From Variovorax paradoxus NBRC 15149 (GTDB lineage Bacteria > Pseudomonadota > Gammaproteobacteria > Burkholderiales > Burkholderiaceae_C): DNA of 64,000 nt. Below are positions 16,583-25,297 of the stretch, one piece after another; within the stretch, counting starts at the first letter, position 1; the number at the start of each line of letters is the position of its first letter. The stretch spans positions 124,001 through 188,000 of the forward strand of contig NZ_BCUT01000006.1 in the NCBI RefSeq assembly GCF_001591365.1. The letters run 5' to 3'. The translations under genes and the position numbers were made by a program. Below the pieces are notes generated by a model. The model worked only from the letters and a program-made list of their open reading frames with translations. It did not search any database and was not told the DNA's origin.

Positions 16583-17260
16583 TCAGAACGAGAAGCGCGA
16601 GGGCTCGGGGAAGTTGAGCAGCCGCGGCGCCACGGTGTCCCAGGGCTGGATGGTGTCCCACTTGCTTTCGCTGCTGCGGGTGACGAAGTGGGCGCGCATC
16701 ATCGGCTCCTCGCCCACGATGGCGGCAAGGCGGCCGCCCACCTTGAGCGAGCCGAGCAGGTTCTGCGGAATGCGCGCCACCGAGCCGCTGAGCACGATCA
16801 CGTCGAAGCTCGGGCCGCTCGGCAGCGGCACGGCGCCGTCGGCATTGCGCACCTCGACATTGGCCACGCCGTTCTGGCGCAGCGTCTCGGCGGCGCGGGC
16901 GGCCAGCGCGGGATCGATCTCGAGCGACAGCACCTGGGCCGCGCGATGGGCGAGCAGGGCGGCCATGAAACCCGAACCCGTGCCGATCTCGAGCACCGAT
17001 TCGTGCTTTTGCACATGCAGGTCCTGCAGCATGCGCGCCTCGACCTTGGGCGAGAGCATCACCTGGCCGGGAACCGAGCCGTCGCCCAGCGGGAGTTCCA
17101 TGTCGAAGAAGGCCAGCGCGCGGTGCGCGGGCGGCACGTAGTCTTCGCGCCGGATGGCGGCCAGCAGATCGAGGATTTCCAGATCGAGCACATCCCAGGG
17201 CCGGATCTGCTGTTCGATCATGTTGAAGCGCAGGCGCTCGAGGGAGGGGGTGGGGTTCAT
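16583..17260 (-). CDS. Protein-L-isoaspartate O-methyltransferase family protein
   Basis: A 225-residue SAM-dependent methyltransferase. Motif I is VLEIGTGSGFMAALLA near residue 80, and post-motif I is LEIDPALAARA. The N-terminal NMIEQQIRPW and the REDYVPPAHRALAF segment identify the PCMT group. It belongs to the shorter proteobacterial subgroup often found beside tolC; whether it repairs isoaspartate or methylates something else is not established here. The ATG at 17260 is chosen over an upstream GTG/ATG extension that lacks similarity. Confidence 0.85.
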   Translation of the reverse strand: MNPTPSLERLRFNMIEQQIRPWDVLDLEILDLLAAIRREDYVPPAHRALAFFDMELPLGDGSVPGQVMLSPKVEARMLQDLHVQKHESVLEIGTGSGFMAALLAHRAAQVLSLEIDPALAARAAETLRQNGVANVEVRNADGAVPLPSGPSFDVIVLSGSVARIPQNLLGSLKVGGRLAAIVGEEPMMRAHFVTRSSESKWDTIQPWDTVAPRLLNFPEPSRFSF

Positions 17261-17350
17261 GGGAGGCTTTTCCTTGTGGGGCTCAGGACAAACCTTCAAT
17301 TTTAGGTTGCGCGGCGCGGGCGCGCGGCTGGCCGGCGATGCATTTGCGCG

Positions 17351-18028
17351 TCATGCGGCGGCTCCGGGCTGCCGGGTGAGGCCGTAAAGCACGGTTTCGG
17401 CCTGCGTGGCGAGGTATTTTTCGGGGTCGAGCGAGGTGTCCGCGTCGACGCAGACCATGGCCGAATGCTTCCACAGCATCAGGAAGATCATGGGTGCCAC
17501 CACCGCGTAGATCGCGTGGTCGATGTCGACCGGCGCGAATTCGCCACGGTCGATGCCGCGCTGCAGGATGCGCCGCAGCAGCGCGTGGCCCGGCCGCACC
17601 ACCTCCTTGCGGTAGAACTCGGCCAGCTCGGGAAAATTGGCGCCTTCGCTCATCATGAGCTTGGTCAGGCCCGAGGCCTTGGTCATGCCCACGCGCTCCC
17701 ACCAGACGCGCATGCAGTAGCGCAGCATGTCGGCCGTGGTGCCCTCGAAGGCCTCGAACTCGTCGTTCCACTCGGCGAACCGGCCGCCGAGGTTCTCGAC
17801 CACCACGGCCTTGAAGAGCTCTTCCTTGCTCGGGAAGTAAAGAAAGAGGGTGCCCTTGGAGACGCCCGCGCGCGCCGCCACTTCCTCGGCGCGGGTGGCG
17901 GCAAAGCCTTTTTCGACGAACAGGTCGAGCGCCGCCGCCAGCAGTTCGCCCGGACGCGCCTCCTTGCGGCGCTCGCGCTTGGCGCGCACCGGGCAGATCT
18001 TGTCGGCAAAGAATCGGGGGGTCGGCAT
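17351..18028 (-). CDS. TetR/AcrR family transcriptional regulator
   Basis: A 225-residue repressor. The N-terminal helix-turn-helix is at about residues 25-70 (FVEKGFAATRAEEVAARAGVSKG followed by LFLYFPSKEELF). The C-terminal ligand domain is long, with an FMLWKHSAM-type helix. It is the first gene of a same-strand run with the methyltransferase, rhodanese and tolC, so it could control efflux through TolC, which is inference. The 100-base gap to msrA contains a relatively AT-rich stretch (GTTAGTAATGTAGTGACC) that may carry its operator and promoter. Confidence 0.9.
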   Translation of the reverse strand: MPTPRFFADKICPVRAKRERRKEARPGELLAAALDLFVEKGFAATRAEEVAARAGVSKGTLFLYFPSKEELFKAVVVENLGGRFAEWNDEFEAFEGTTADMLRYCMRVWWERVGMTKASGLTKLMMSEGANFPELAEFYRKEVVRPGHALLRRILQRGIDRGEFAPVDIDHAIYAVVAPMIFLMLWKHSAMVCVDADTSLDPEKYLATQAETVLYGLTRQPGAAA

Positions 18029-18128
18029 GATTTTAATGACTCGCGGGTTAGTAATGTAGTGACCAGCATCCGGCCCGTCAAGCCGCGACAATATCGGGTT
18101 CGCTTTTCCCCCACCTGCCGGAGCAGCC

Positions 18129-18680
18129 ATGTCCTCTTCATCGTCGCCCACTGAAACCATCGTGCTCGGCGGAGGCTGCTTCTGGTGCACCGAGGCGGTG
18201 TTCGACCGCGTGCAGGGCGTGGTGGACGTCGAATCGGGCTATTGCAACGGCCAGGTCGTCAACCCGAGCTACGAGCAGGTCTGCACCGGCCGCACCGGCC
18301 ATGCGGAGGTGGTGAAGGTGGAATTCGACCCCGCGGCCATCAGCCTGCGCGAGATTCTCGAGATCTTCTTCGTGGTGCACGACCCCACGAGCCTGAACCG
18401 CCAGGGCAACGACGTGGGCACGCAGTACCGCAGCGGCATCTACTACACGAGTGATGCGCAAAAGCAGGTGGCCGAAGAGGTCATCCGCGAGATCGAGGCA
18501 AGCAAGACCTACAGCGCGCCCATCGTGACCGAGGTGGCGCCGCTTGCCAACTATTCGGCGGCCGAGGCCTACCACCAGGACTACTTCCTCAACAACCCGA
18601 ACCAGGGCTACTGCGCCTTCGTGGTCGGGCCCAAGGTCGAGAAGTTCCAGAAGACTTTCGCGTCGCGCGTCAAGGCCTGA
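18129..18680 (+). CDS. msrA: Peptide methionine sulfoxide reductase MsrA
   Basis: A 183-residue enzyme that reduces methionine-S-sulfoxide in oxidised proteins. The catalytic motif GCFWC holds the nucleophile Cys17. The conserved GYCNG, TGHAEVVKVEFDP, GNDVGTQYRSGIYY and EAYHQDY blocks follow in the standard order. A further Cys in NQGYCAF near the C-terminus is suited to be the resolving residue. It is monocistronic and divergent from the TetR gene, and a GACAAT hexamer lies about 40 bases before the ATG. Confidence 0.95.
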   Translation: MSSSSSPTETIVLGGGCFWCTEAVFDRVQGVVDVESGYCNGQVVNPSYEQVCTGRTGHAEVVKVEFDPAAISLREILEIFFVVHDPTSLNRQGNDVGTQYRSGIYYTSDAQKQVAEEVIREIEASKTYSAPIVTEVAPLANYSAAEAYHQDYFLNNPNQGYCAFVVGPKVEKFQKTFASRVKA

Positions 18681-18706
18681 CCGTTCTCTTTCAGGCCCAG
18701 CGTTCC

Positions 18707-19111
18707 GTGCACCTCGCCAACCCTGCTCCGAACCGGTCGATCCTGTCGACCCGCGCGATCGCCGTCGCGCTGATGGTGGCGCTGTGGTTCGCGGGCACGC
18801 TGGGGCTGGTGCACCGGACGCTGCATGTGCCCGGTCTTGCGCAGGTCCACTCGGCCGCTTTGGCGGCGCACCCGGCGGGCGCGCATGAGCATGCGGCGCA
18901 CGCCCACGGCATCGGCGACCTGTTCGGCGACCACTCCGACGCCGAATGCCGGCTCTACGACCAGCTCTCGCATGGTGCGGGCGCACCCGGCGTGCCGATG
19001 GTGGTGCTGCCGGTGCTGCTGCCCTCGGCCACTTTTGCCTACCTGCAGGGCGAGGCCATCGCCCGCTGGGTTGCGCTGTTCGACGCGCGCGGCCCGCCTT
19101 CCACTCGCTGA
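18707..19111 (+). CDS. Small His-rich membrane-anchored protein, DUF2946-like
   Basis: A 134-residue protein starting with GTG. Residues 15-35 form a hydrophobic anchor or uncleaved signal. The exported part is rich in His (AHEHAAHAHGIGDLFGDHSDAECRLYDQLSH) and ends in ARGPP, a pattern shared with DUF2946-type proteins, which often sit beside metal-related TonB receptors. The His cluster, with one Cys, suggests binding of zinc, copper or nickel in the periplasm. The receptor gene begins 77 bases downstream on the same strand, so the two probably act together in metal uptake or sensing. No experimental function can be claimed. Confidence 0.7.
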   Translation: MHLANPAPNRSILSTRAIAVALMVALWFAGTLGLVHRTLHVPGLAQVHSAALAAHPAGAHEHAAHAHGIGDLFGDHSDAECRLYDQLSHGAGAPGVPMVVLPVLLPSATFAYLQGEAIARWVALFDARGPPSTR

Positions 19112-19188
19112 ATCCCCCTGTGTTCCGGTTGCTGCATCCGCGCCTTGCGGATGCCGGCGATCGCCCCCTGGTTCAACGAGTGTTCATC

Positions 19189-21297
19189 ATGATTCCCAAT
19201 TTCCGTCGCAACGCCATCGGCGCTGCCGTTCTTTCGCTGGCCTCCTTCGCGGCCATGGCCCAGGCCCAGCCTCAACCCGCGCTCCAGGCGCAGCCCGCCG
19301 AAGCGGCCCCGCCGGCCCTGCCGGAGATCGCCGTCACCGGCAATCCGCTGGGCGCGAGCGAACTGATCGCACCCACCACCACGCTCTCGGGCGACAGGCT
19401 CCTGATGCGCTCCGAATCGACGCTCGGCCAAACGCTGGACAACCTGCCCGGCGTGAGCAGCAGCTACTTCGGCCCCAATGCCAGCCGGCCGATCATCCGC
19501 GGGCTGGACGGCGACCGCATCCGCATCCTGCAGAACGGCGGCGGCGCGCCCGACGCCTCGTCGCTGAGCTACGACCACGCGGTGCCGATGGACGCGCTGG
19601 TCACCGAACGCGTCGAGGTGCTGCGCGGCCCGTCGGCGCTGCAGTACGGCGGCAGCGCGGTGGGCGGCGTGGTCAACGTGATCGACAACCGCATTCCGAG
19701 CGAGCCGATCAACGGCTTCGGCGGCCGTGCCGACCTGGGCTTTTCCACCGGCAACAAGGAAAAGAACGGCGGCGTGGTGCTCGAAGGCGGCAACGACCGC
19801 TTCGCGCTGCACGTCGATGCGTTCAACCGCGACTCCAAGGATGTCTCGGTGCCCATCGACCTGGAATGCAGCAAGCCCGGCCGGCCCTGGCTCGCGCGCA
19901 AGATCTGCAATTCGGCCAACGAGGCGCATGGCGGCGCGGTGGGCGGCACGCTGTTCTTCGACCAGGGCTGGATCGGCGCCTCGGCCAGCACCTACCGCAG
20001 CACCTACGGCACCGTGGCCGAGGACGATGTGACCATCGGCATGAAGTCCGACCGCCAGGCCATCGAAGGCGAGTGGCGCCCGGGCGGCTTCATCAGCAGC
20101 ATCCACGCCAAGGCCAGCCACACCAACTACCGCCACACCGAGTACGAAGGCGGCGAGGCCGGCACCACCTTCTCGAACCTGAGCAACGACCTGCGCATCG
20201 AGGCGCGCCACCAGAAGATCGGCAACTTCGAGGGCCTGGTCGGTTTCAGCAGCGAGAGCAACCGCTTTGCCGCGGACGGCGCGGAAGCCTTTGCGCCGCA
20301 CAGCCGCACGCGCTCGAATGCGCTGTTCCTGTACGAGGAACTCGGCACGTCGTGGGGCCGGCTGAGCTTTGGCGCGCGCACCGAGAAGGTCCGCGTCAGG
20401 TCGCTCGGCTATCCCGACGATCCGTCGGTGACGCGCTTTGCCATCGGCGAACGCACGTTCAACCCGCACAGCGCGGCCGTGGGCGCGCTGGTCAACCTGG
20501 CGCCGCAGTGGCAGCTCACCTCGAACCTGGCCTACACCGAGCGCGCACCGAAGGACTACGAACTGCTCGCCAACGGCCCGCACGTGGCAACGGCGGCCTG
20601 GGAGGTCGGCAACCCGAACCTCGACAAGGAAAAGTCGGTCGGCTTCGACCTCGGCGCGCAATGGAAGTCGGGCGCCAACACGGCCCGTGTCAACGCCTAC
20701 GTCACGCGCTTTCGCAACTACATCGGCCTGACGGCATCGGGCCGCACGCTCGACGAAGAAGGCCAGGTGGTGACCGACCCCGAAGCCACCGACACGCTGG
20801 CCGAGTACCTCTACAGCGGCGTGCGCGCGCGCTTCACCGGCATCGAGGCGAGCGGCAACCTGCGCCTCCTGGGCACCGACGGTTTCGGGCGGCTGGCCGA
20901 TGCCGCGACGCTGGACCTCGAATGGCGCGGCGACGTGGTGCGTGCCAAGAACCTCGACACCGGCGAGCCGCTGCCGCGCATCGCGCCGTTCCGCGCGGGC
21001 GCGACGCTGGCCTACGGCAACGGCCCCTGGAGCGCACGCCTGGGCTTCGACTACAACGCCGCGCAGCGCCACGTGCCGAGCGTGGGCGCGCGCGAGACCG
21101 ATGCCTACACGCTCTGGAATGCCTCGATCGCCTACCGCATGAAGGTGCAGCGCGCCAACCTCACCTGGTATGCGCGCATCGACAACATCACGAACAAGCT
21201 GGCCTACAGCCCGACCTCGATCCTGACGACAACGGTGTACCCCAACGCGCCGCTGCCGGGGCGTTCGCTGAAGGTCGGGCTGCGCGTGACCTTCTGA
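19189..21297 (+). CDS. TonB-dependent outer-membrane receptor, ZnuD-like
   Basis: A 702-residue receptor. The signal peptide is about 25 residues (ending AMAQA) and is followed by an Ala/Pro-rich linker. The plug domain covers residues 50-165, with PIIRGLDGDRIRIL and VLRGPSALQYGGSAVGGVVNV, and a 22-strand barrel ends in LRVTF. A loop with two cysteines (DLECSKPGR...KICNSAN) and the His-bearing GPHVAT and SHTNYRHTEYEGG segments resemble the ZnuD zinc/haem receptor group. Zinc or another metal is the likely cargo, given the His-rich protein just upstream. I found no clear Zur-type site in the 77-base gap. Confidence 0.85.
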   Translation: MIPNFRRNAIGAAVLSLASFAAMAQAQPQPALQAQPAEAAPPALPEIAVTGNPLGASELIAPTTTLSGDRLLMRSESTLGQTLDNLPGVSSSYFGPNASRPIIRGLDGDRIRILQNGGGAPDASSLSYDHAVPMDALVTERVEVLRGPSALQYGGSAVGGVVNVIDNRIPSEPINGFGGRADLGFSTGNKEKNGGVVLEGGNDRFALHVDAFNRDSKDVSVPIDLECSKPGRPWLARKICNSANEAHGGAVGGTLFFDQGWIGASASTYRSTYGTVAEDDVTIGMKSDRQAIEGEWRPGGFISSIHAKASHTNYRHTEYEGGEAGTTFSNLSNDLRIEARHQKIGNFEGLVGFSSESNRFAADGAEAFAPHSRTRSNALFLYEELGTSWGRLSFGARTEKVRVRSLGYPDDPSVTRFAIGERTFNPHSAAVGALVNLAPQWQLTSNLAYTERAPKDYELLANGPHVATAAWEVGNPNLDKEKSVGFDLGAQWKSGANTARVNAYVTRFRNYIGLTASGRTLDEEGQVVTDPEATDTLAEYLYSGVRARFTGIEASGNLRLLGTDGFGRLADAATLDLEWRGDVVRAKNLDTGEPLPRIAPFRAGATLAYGNGPWSARLGFDYNAAQRHVPSVGARETDAYTLWNASIAYRMKVQRANLTWYARIDNITNKLAYSPTSILTTTVYPNAPLPGRSLKVGLRVTF

Positions 21298-21343
21298 ACG
21301 AACCCGCCGGCGTTGCCTGCAGGCTTGAGGCTATCCTCGGCGG

Positions 21344-22294
21344 GTGAATTCGTTCGTCATTTCTTCGCTGCTGCCGGTCGTCGTCCTGATCGCGGCAGGC
21401 TACCTGGCCGGCCGGCGCCGCTGGATCGGCGGCACTGCCGTCAAGGACCTTTCCAACCTGATCTTCCTGCTGCTTGCGCCGGCGCTGCTTTTCCGCGCGA
21501 TGAGCACGGTGCACGTGCAGGAGCTGAGCCTGAAGCCGGTGGCGGCGTATTTCATCGCCTCGGGCCTGCTGTTCGCGGGCACGCTGGCGCTGCGCGGCTT
21601 CAACCGCACGGCAGCCGTCATTGCGCTGGCCAACACCTACAGCAACACGGTGATGATCGGCATCGTACTGGTCGGCCTGGCCTATGGCGAGCAAGGCATG
21701 GTGGTGCTGCTCACGCTGATCTCGCTGCACTCGCTGGTGCTCCTGACCAGCGCCACGGTCGTGCTCGAACTGGCGGTGGCGCGCGAGCATGCGCAGCGGG
21801 ACGGCCACGAGAAGCGCCCCATGGCGCGCACCGTGCTGCGCGCACTGCGCAACGCCATCATCCACCCGGTGCCGATGCCGATCATCGCGGGGCTGCTGTT
21901 CGCGCAGACTGGGCTTGCAATGCCCGATTTCCTCGACAAGCCGATCCTGCTGCTCGGCCAGGCCTTCGGTCCGGTGGCGCTGGTGATGGTGGGCATCACG
22001 CTCGCGCTGACGCCCGTGGGGCGGCACTGGCGCGAAGCGACGGTGCAGGCGCTGGTGAAGAACCTGCTGCATCCGCTGCTGGTGGCCGGCATCGGCTGGC
22101 TGCTGGGCGTGCGCGGCATACCGCTCACCGTGATGGTGGTGGCGGCGGCGCTGCCGATCGGCGCCAACGTCTTTCTCTTTTCGCAGCGCTACCGCACATC
22201 GGAAGACCTGGTCACGGCCAGCGTCGCGGTGTCGACGGTGCTCGCGCTCGCGACGCTGACCCTGGTCATGACGCTGGTGCAGTGGCTGCCTTGA
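21344..22294 (+). CDS. AEC (auxin efflux carrier) family transporter
   Basis: A 316-residue inner-membrane protein with ten spans. The N-terminal VVVLIAAGYLAGRRRWI and the conserved NTYSNTVMIGI and PLLVAGIGWLLGV blocks place it in the bacterial AEC permease family, whose members carry malate, malonate or other carboxylates. The substrate here is unknown. A TATCCT hexamer ends six bases before the GTG start with no ribosome site between, so the message is likely leaderless. It follows the metal receptor on the same strand but seems independently promoted. Confidence 0.88.
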   Translation: MNSFVISSLLPVVVLIAAGYLAGRRRWIGGTAVKDLSNLIFLLLAPALLFRAMSTVHVQELSLKPVAAYFIASGLLFAGTLALRGFNRTAAVIALANTYSNTVMIGIVLVGLAYGEQGMVVLLTLISLHSLVLLTSATVVLELAVAREHAQRDGHEKRPMARTVLRALRNAIIHPVPMPIIAGLLFAQTGLAMPDFLDKPILLLGQAFGPVALVMVGITLALTPVGRHWREATVQALVKNLLHPLLVAGIGWLLGVRGIPLTVMVVAAALPIGANVFLFSQRYRTSEDLVTASVAVSTVLALATLTLVMTLVQWLP

Positions 22295-22388
22295 GACTCT
22301 CATAGCGTTGACGGGCCCTATGCCATTCGGCAGGGTGGCCATTTGGCGAGATGGCGAGCGGCGCCTCTCGCTCTACATTTGCCCGCTG

Positions 22389-22784
22389 ATGATTTACCCG
22401 CCGCGGTCTTCGCCGTTTTCCGCCATGGCGCCGATTGCGATGGTGATCGCGCTGTGCGGCGGCGCCATGCCGGCGGCCGCCGATACGAAGCCGTGCCGGA
22501 CGCCCTGCCTTTCAGCCGCCGTGCCGCGCGAGCCGGCGCCGGCCCCGCCGGCTGCGGCCGGCCCGGTGGAGCCGAAGCCGGCGCCTGCCCCGGCTCCGAA
22601 GCCGAGCGCCAGGCCGAAGCCGCAGGCGGTTGCCGTGGCTGCGCCGCCGACGGCGGAAGCGGAGAAGGCCCCGGCCCCGAAAAGGCCGCCGCCCTCCAGG
22701 CGCTGCAGCGAAATCAACATGCGCGCAGCGGTGGGGGAGCCGCTGTCGGATGAAGACATGAAGATCCTGAGGAGCCAATGCTGA
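22389..22784 (+). CDS. Secreted Ala/Pro-rich small protein of unknown function
   Basis: A 131-residue protein with a signal sequence (residues 1-35, ending GGAMPAAADT). A Pro/Ala/Lys low-complexity linker follows, and then a short conserved-looking C-terminus with two Cys (RRCSEINMRAAVGEPLSDEDMKILRSQC). Two more Cys lie just after the signal (KPCRTPC), so disulfides are likely in the periplasm. The C-terminal motif resembles short tails in comamonad secreted proteins, but I do not recognise the family. A TACATT hexamer ends nine bases before the ATG. It shares seven bases with the next gene, the OmpA-domain lipoprotein, so the two are coupled. Confidence 0.65.
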   Translation: MIYPPRSSPFSAMAPIAMVIALCGGAMPAAADTKPCRTPCLSAAVPREPAPAPPAAAGPVEPKPAPAPAPKPSARPKPQAVAVAAPPTAEAEKAPAPKRPPPSRRCSEINMRAAVGEPLSDEDMKILRSQC

Positions 22785-23989
22785 TGACGAAGACCACCCA
22801 CCCGATCCGCACGGCCCTGCGCGCGCTCGCGCTGTCGTGCGCCGCGCTGCTTTGCGCCGCCTGCGCGCACCGGCCGGCGCCGGGCAATGCCATGCCCTTC
22901 GAGCAGGCCGTCAACCAGGCGGTGGACGACCTGATCGTGCAGACGCAGAAGCTGCCGGCCTTCCTGGCCAAGGTGGAGTCGTCGATCAAGCAGAGCCGCA
23001 TCGTGATCGACCCGCTGCTCGAGGGCGCGAGCGGCCAGCAGACCGAGGTCACGCGCGTGGCCGAGCAGCGCATCGTGCAGCGCATGCAGTCGCAGTTCAG
23101 GCAGTTCACCGTCACGCCCTTCAACAACGCCGAGATCGAGCGCGCGCAGTACGTACTCAACGGCACGCTGGTGCGCGACAAGGATTCGGCCGATGGGCGC
23201 TACCGTCTGAACCTGGCGCTGACCGAGATCAAGAGCGGCATGGTCATCGCGCAGTCGGTGGCGCGCATCAGCGATGCAACGCTCGACACGCGCCCCACGG
23301 CCTTCTTCCGCGACAGCCCGGTGAACGGCAAGGACCGGGGCGTGGAAGGCTACATCCGCACCGCCGAAACGCAGCCCGGGCAAGCCGCCGATGCGCTCTA
23401 CCTGGAGCGCCTGCCCACGTCGACCGTGCTGCAGGAAGCCACCGCCGCCTACGAGGCCGGCCGCATGAGCGAGGCGCTCAGCCGCTACGAGGCCGCTTCA
23501 CGCCGGCCCGACGGCCAGCAGCTGCGCATCTACAGCGGCCTGTATCTCACGCAGGCCAGCCTCGGCCGGACGGCCGATGCGGAGAAGACCTTCGGCACCC
23601 TGGCGCGGCTCGGGCTCGAAACCAACAACCTGAGCGTGAAGTTCCTGTTCAAGCCCGGCTCGACCGACTTCCTGGCCGACCCGAAGATCAGCGCCGCCTA
23701 TCCGATGTGGCTGCGGCAGATCGCGCGCCAGGCGGCGCAGATCGATTCCTGCGTGGTGGTCACCGGCCACACGAGCCGCACCGGCTCGGAGTCGGTCAAC
23801 GAGCGCCTGTCGCTGCAGCGCGCGCTCAGCGTGAAGACCCGGCTGGTGGGCGAGGCGCCGCCGCTGTCGAAGAAGCTGCGCGAGTCCGGCATGGGCTTCC
23901 GCGAGAACATCGTGGGCACGGGTGCCGACGACGCCAGCGATGCGCTCGACCGGCGCGTCGAGTTCAAGGTCGCGCCCTGCGAGGCTTGA
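22778..23989 (+). CDS. Lipoprotein with FlgO/CsgG-like N-terminal domain and C-terminal OmpA-like domain
   Basis: A 403-residue envelope protein. The lipobox LLCAAC puts the acylated Cys near residue 29. Residues 40-180 (AVNQAVDDLIVQTQ... QRIVQRMQSQF... YVLNGTLV) have the order seen in FlgO/LpoB-like periplasmic domains. A short TPR-like stretch follows near 215-275 (AYEAGRMSEALSRYEAA). The OmpA-type peptidoglycan-binding domain covers about 290-400 (VVVTGHTSRTGSESVNERLSLQRA). It would tie a membrane to the cell wall. It is co-expressed with the preceding Pro-rich secreted protein, with GGAG before the start. The precise role is unknown. Confidence 0.75.
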   Translation: MLMTKTTHPIRTALRALALSCAALLCAACAHRPAPGNAMPFEQAVNQAVDDLIVQTQKLPAFLAKVESSIKQSRIVIDPLLEGASGQQTEVTRVAEQRIVQRMQSQFRQFTVTPFNNAEIERAQYVLNGTLVRDKDSADGRYRLNLALTEIKSGMVIAQSVARISDATLDTRPTAFFRDSPVNGKDRGVEGYIRTAETQPGQAADALYLERLPTSTVLQEATAAYEAGRMSEALSRYEAASRRPDGQQLRIYSGLYLTQASLGRTADAEKTFGTLARLGLETNNLSVKFLFKPGSTDFLADPKISAAYPMWLRQIARQAAQIDSCVVVTGHTSRTGSESVNERLSLQRALSVKTRLVGEAPPLSKKLRESGMGFRENIVGTGADDASDALDRRVEFKVAPCEA

Positions 23990-23995
23990 CCAGGC

Positions 23996-24658
23996 TCAGG
24001 GCGCCAGCCGCTCGCGCACCCAGTTGCTGCCTTCGAGCCGGTAGCGCAGCCGGTCGTGCAGGCGGCTCTTGCGGCCCTGCCAGAATTCCCAGCGGTCCGG
24101 CACCAGGCGGTAGCCGCCCCAGTGCGGCGGGCGCGGCGGCGACAGCAGGTGCTTGGCGGCGGCCACGGCCGCGTTCTTGACCAGCACGTCGCGGCCGCTG
24201 ATCACCTCGCTCTGCGGGCTGGCCCAGGCGCCGATGCGCGAATCGAGCGGGCGGCTCGCAAAGTAGGCGTCGCTTTCCTGCGCGCTCGCCTTTTCCACCC
24301 GGCCCTCGATGCGCACCACGCGTTCGAGCTCGACCCAGTGGAACTGCAGGGCCGCGTACGGGTTACCCGAAAGCTCGCGGCCCTTGCGGCTTTCGTAGTT
24401 GGTGTACCAGACGATGCCGCGCGCGTCATAGCCCTTGATGAGCACGATGCGGCTCGAGGGCCGCAGGTCGCCGCCCACCGTGCACAGCGTCATCGCGTTG
24501 GGCTCGGGCACCTGCGCGTCGATGGCTTCGCCGAGCCAGCGCTCGAACTGCCTGAGCGGATCGTCGGCGCTGTGGGTTTCGCCGAGTTCGGCGCGCTCGT
24601 AGCTCTTGCGCAGCGCGGCCAGCGCTTCGCTGGTGGGAGGGGAAGAGGAAGAACTCAT
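23996..24658 (-). CDS. pdxH: Pyridoxine/pyridoxamine 5'-phosphate oxidase
   Basis: A 220-residue FMN enzyme making pyridoxal 5'-phosphate. Conserved blocks appear in order: the AMTLCTVGG opening, [27 protein letters not shown] for FMN binding, [18 protein letters not shown], then [13 protein letters not shown] and the C-terminal [24 protein letters not shown] that closes over substrate. The length is standard. The ATG at 24658 precedes a Ser-rich start typical of relatives. It is divergent from the MobA-like transferase and ends six bases from the OmpA-domain lipoprotein stop. Confidence 0.96.
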   Translation of the reverse strand: MSSSSSPPTSEALAALRKSYERAELGETHSADDPLRQFERWLGEAIDAQVPEPNAMTLCTVGGDLRPSSRIVLIKGYDARGIVWYTNYESRKGRELSGNPYAALQFHWVELERVVRIEGRVEKASAQESDAYFASRPLDSRIGAWASPQSEVISGRDVLVKNAAVAAAKHLLSPPRPPHWGGYRLVPDRWEFWQGRKSRLHDRLRYRLEGSNWVRERLAP

Positions 24659-24726
24659 GCCGGCATTGTTGCGCATGCGCCGCCGCCGCAAGGCACCGCG
24701 GGGCATTCCGCGCACATACTCGGCGC

Positions 24727-25293
24727 ATGGCGACAAAGGCGAATTCCCCGTGCGTGATCGTGCTGGCCTCGGGCCGCGGCGAGCGCTTCATCGCGGCCGG
24801 CGGCACGGGCCCCAAGCTGCAGGCGCCGCTGGCGGGCAAGCCGCTGATCGAACGCACGCTGGACGCGGTGCGTGCGAGCGGCCTGCCATGGCGGCTCGAA
24901 GACGCGGGCCATCCGGGCATGGGCGACTCGATTGCCGCCGCGGTGCGCGCCACGCCGGATGCCGCCGGCTGGCTCATTCTTCCGGGCGACCTGCCACTGG
25001 TGCGCCCGGAGACGCTGCGGGCCGTGGCCGGCGCGCTGGTCGGCCGGGCGCGCGCGGTGCAGCCGCAATACAGGGGCGAGCGCGGCCATCCGGTGGGCTT
25101 TTCGGCCGGCTGCGGCGCGCAGCTTGCGGCGCTCCGGGGACCGCTGGGCGCATCCTCCATCCTGAAGGCGATGCGCGCCATCGATGCAGTGGCCGAGCTC
25201 GCGGTGGACGACGTCGGCATCGTGACCGACATCGACACGCCCGAGGCGCTGGCCGCCGCCGAGGCGCTCTGGCTGGCGCGCCTGCCGGGCTAG
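24727..25293 (+). CDS. MobA-like nucleotidyltransferase (MocA-type)
   Basis: A 188-residue protein of the MobA-like NTP transferase fold. The nucleotide-binding loop is LASGRGERF (residues 13-21), where LAAGxGxRF is usual, followed by [32 protein letters not shown] gives the metal-binding Asp, and [15 protein letters not shown] and the C-terminal [10 protein letters not shown] complete the family pattern. MocA relatives join CMP to molybdopterin for xanthine-dehydrogenase-type enzymes; no such enzyme gene is in this window. A CATACT hexamer ends six bases before the ATG. It is convergent with sodC, with a four-base gap. Confidence 0.85.
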   Translation: MATKANSPCVIVLASGRGERFIAAGGTGPKLQAPLAGKPLIERTLDAVRASGLPWRLEDAGHPGMGDSIAAAVRATPDAAGWLILPGDLPLVRPETLRAVAGALVGRARAVQPQYRGERGHPVGFSAGCGAQLAALRGPLGASSILKAMRAIDAVAELAVDDVGIVTDIDTPEALAAAEALWLARLPG

Positions 25294-25297
25294 CCGG

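Noticed and set aside
19039-21072. 677-codon minus-strand frame opposite the TonB receptor
   Set aside because: Composition is typical of an antisense shadow (Arg, Ala, His), while the plus strand encodes a complete receptor.
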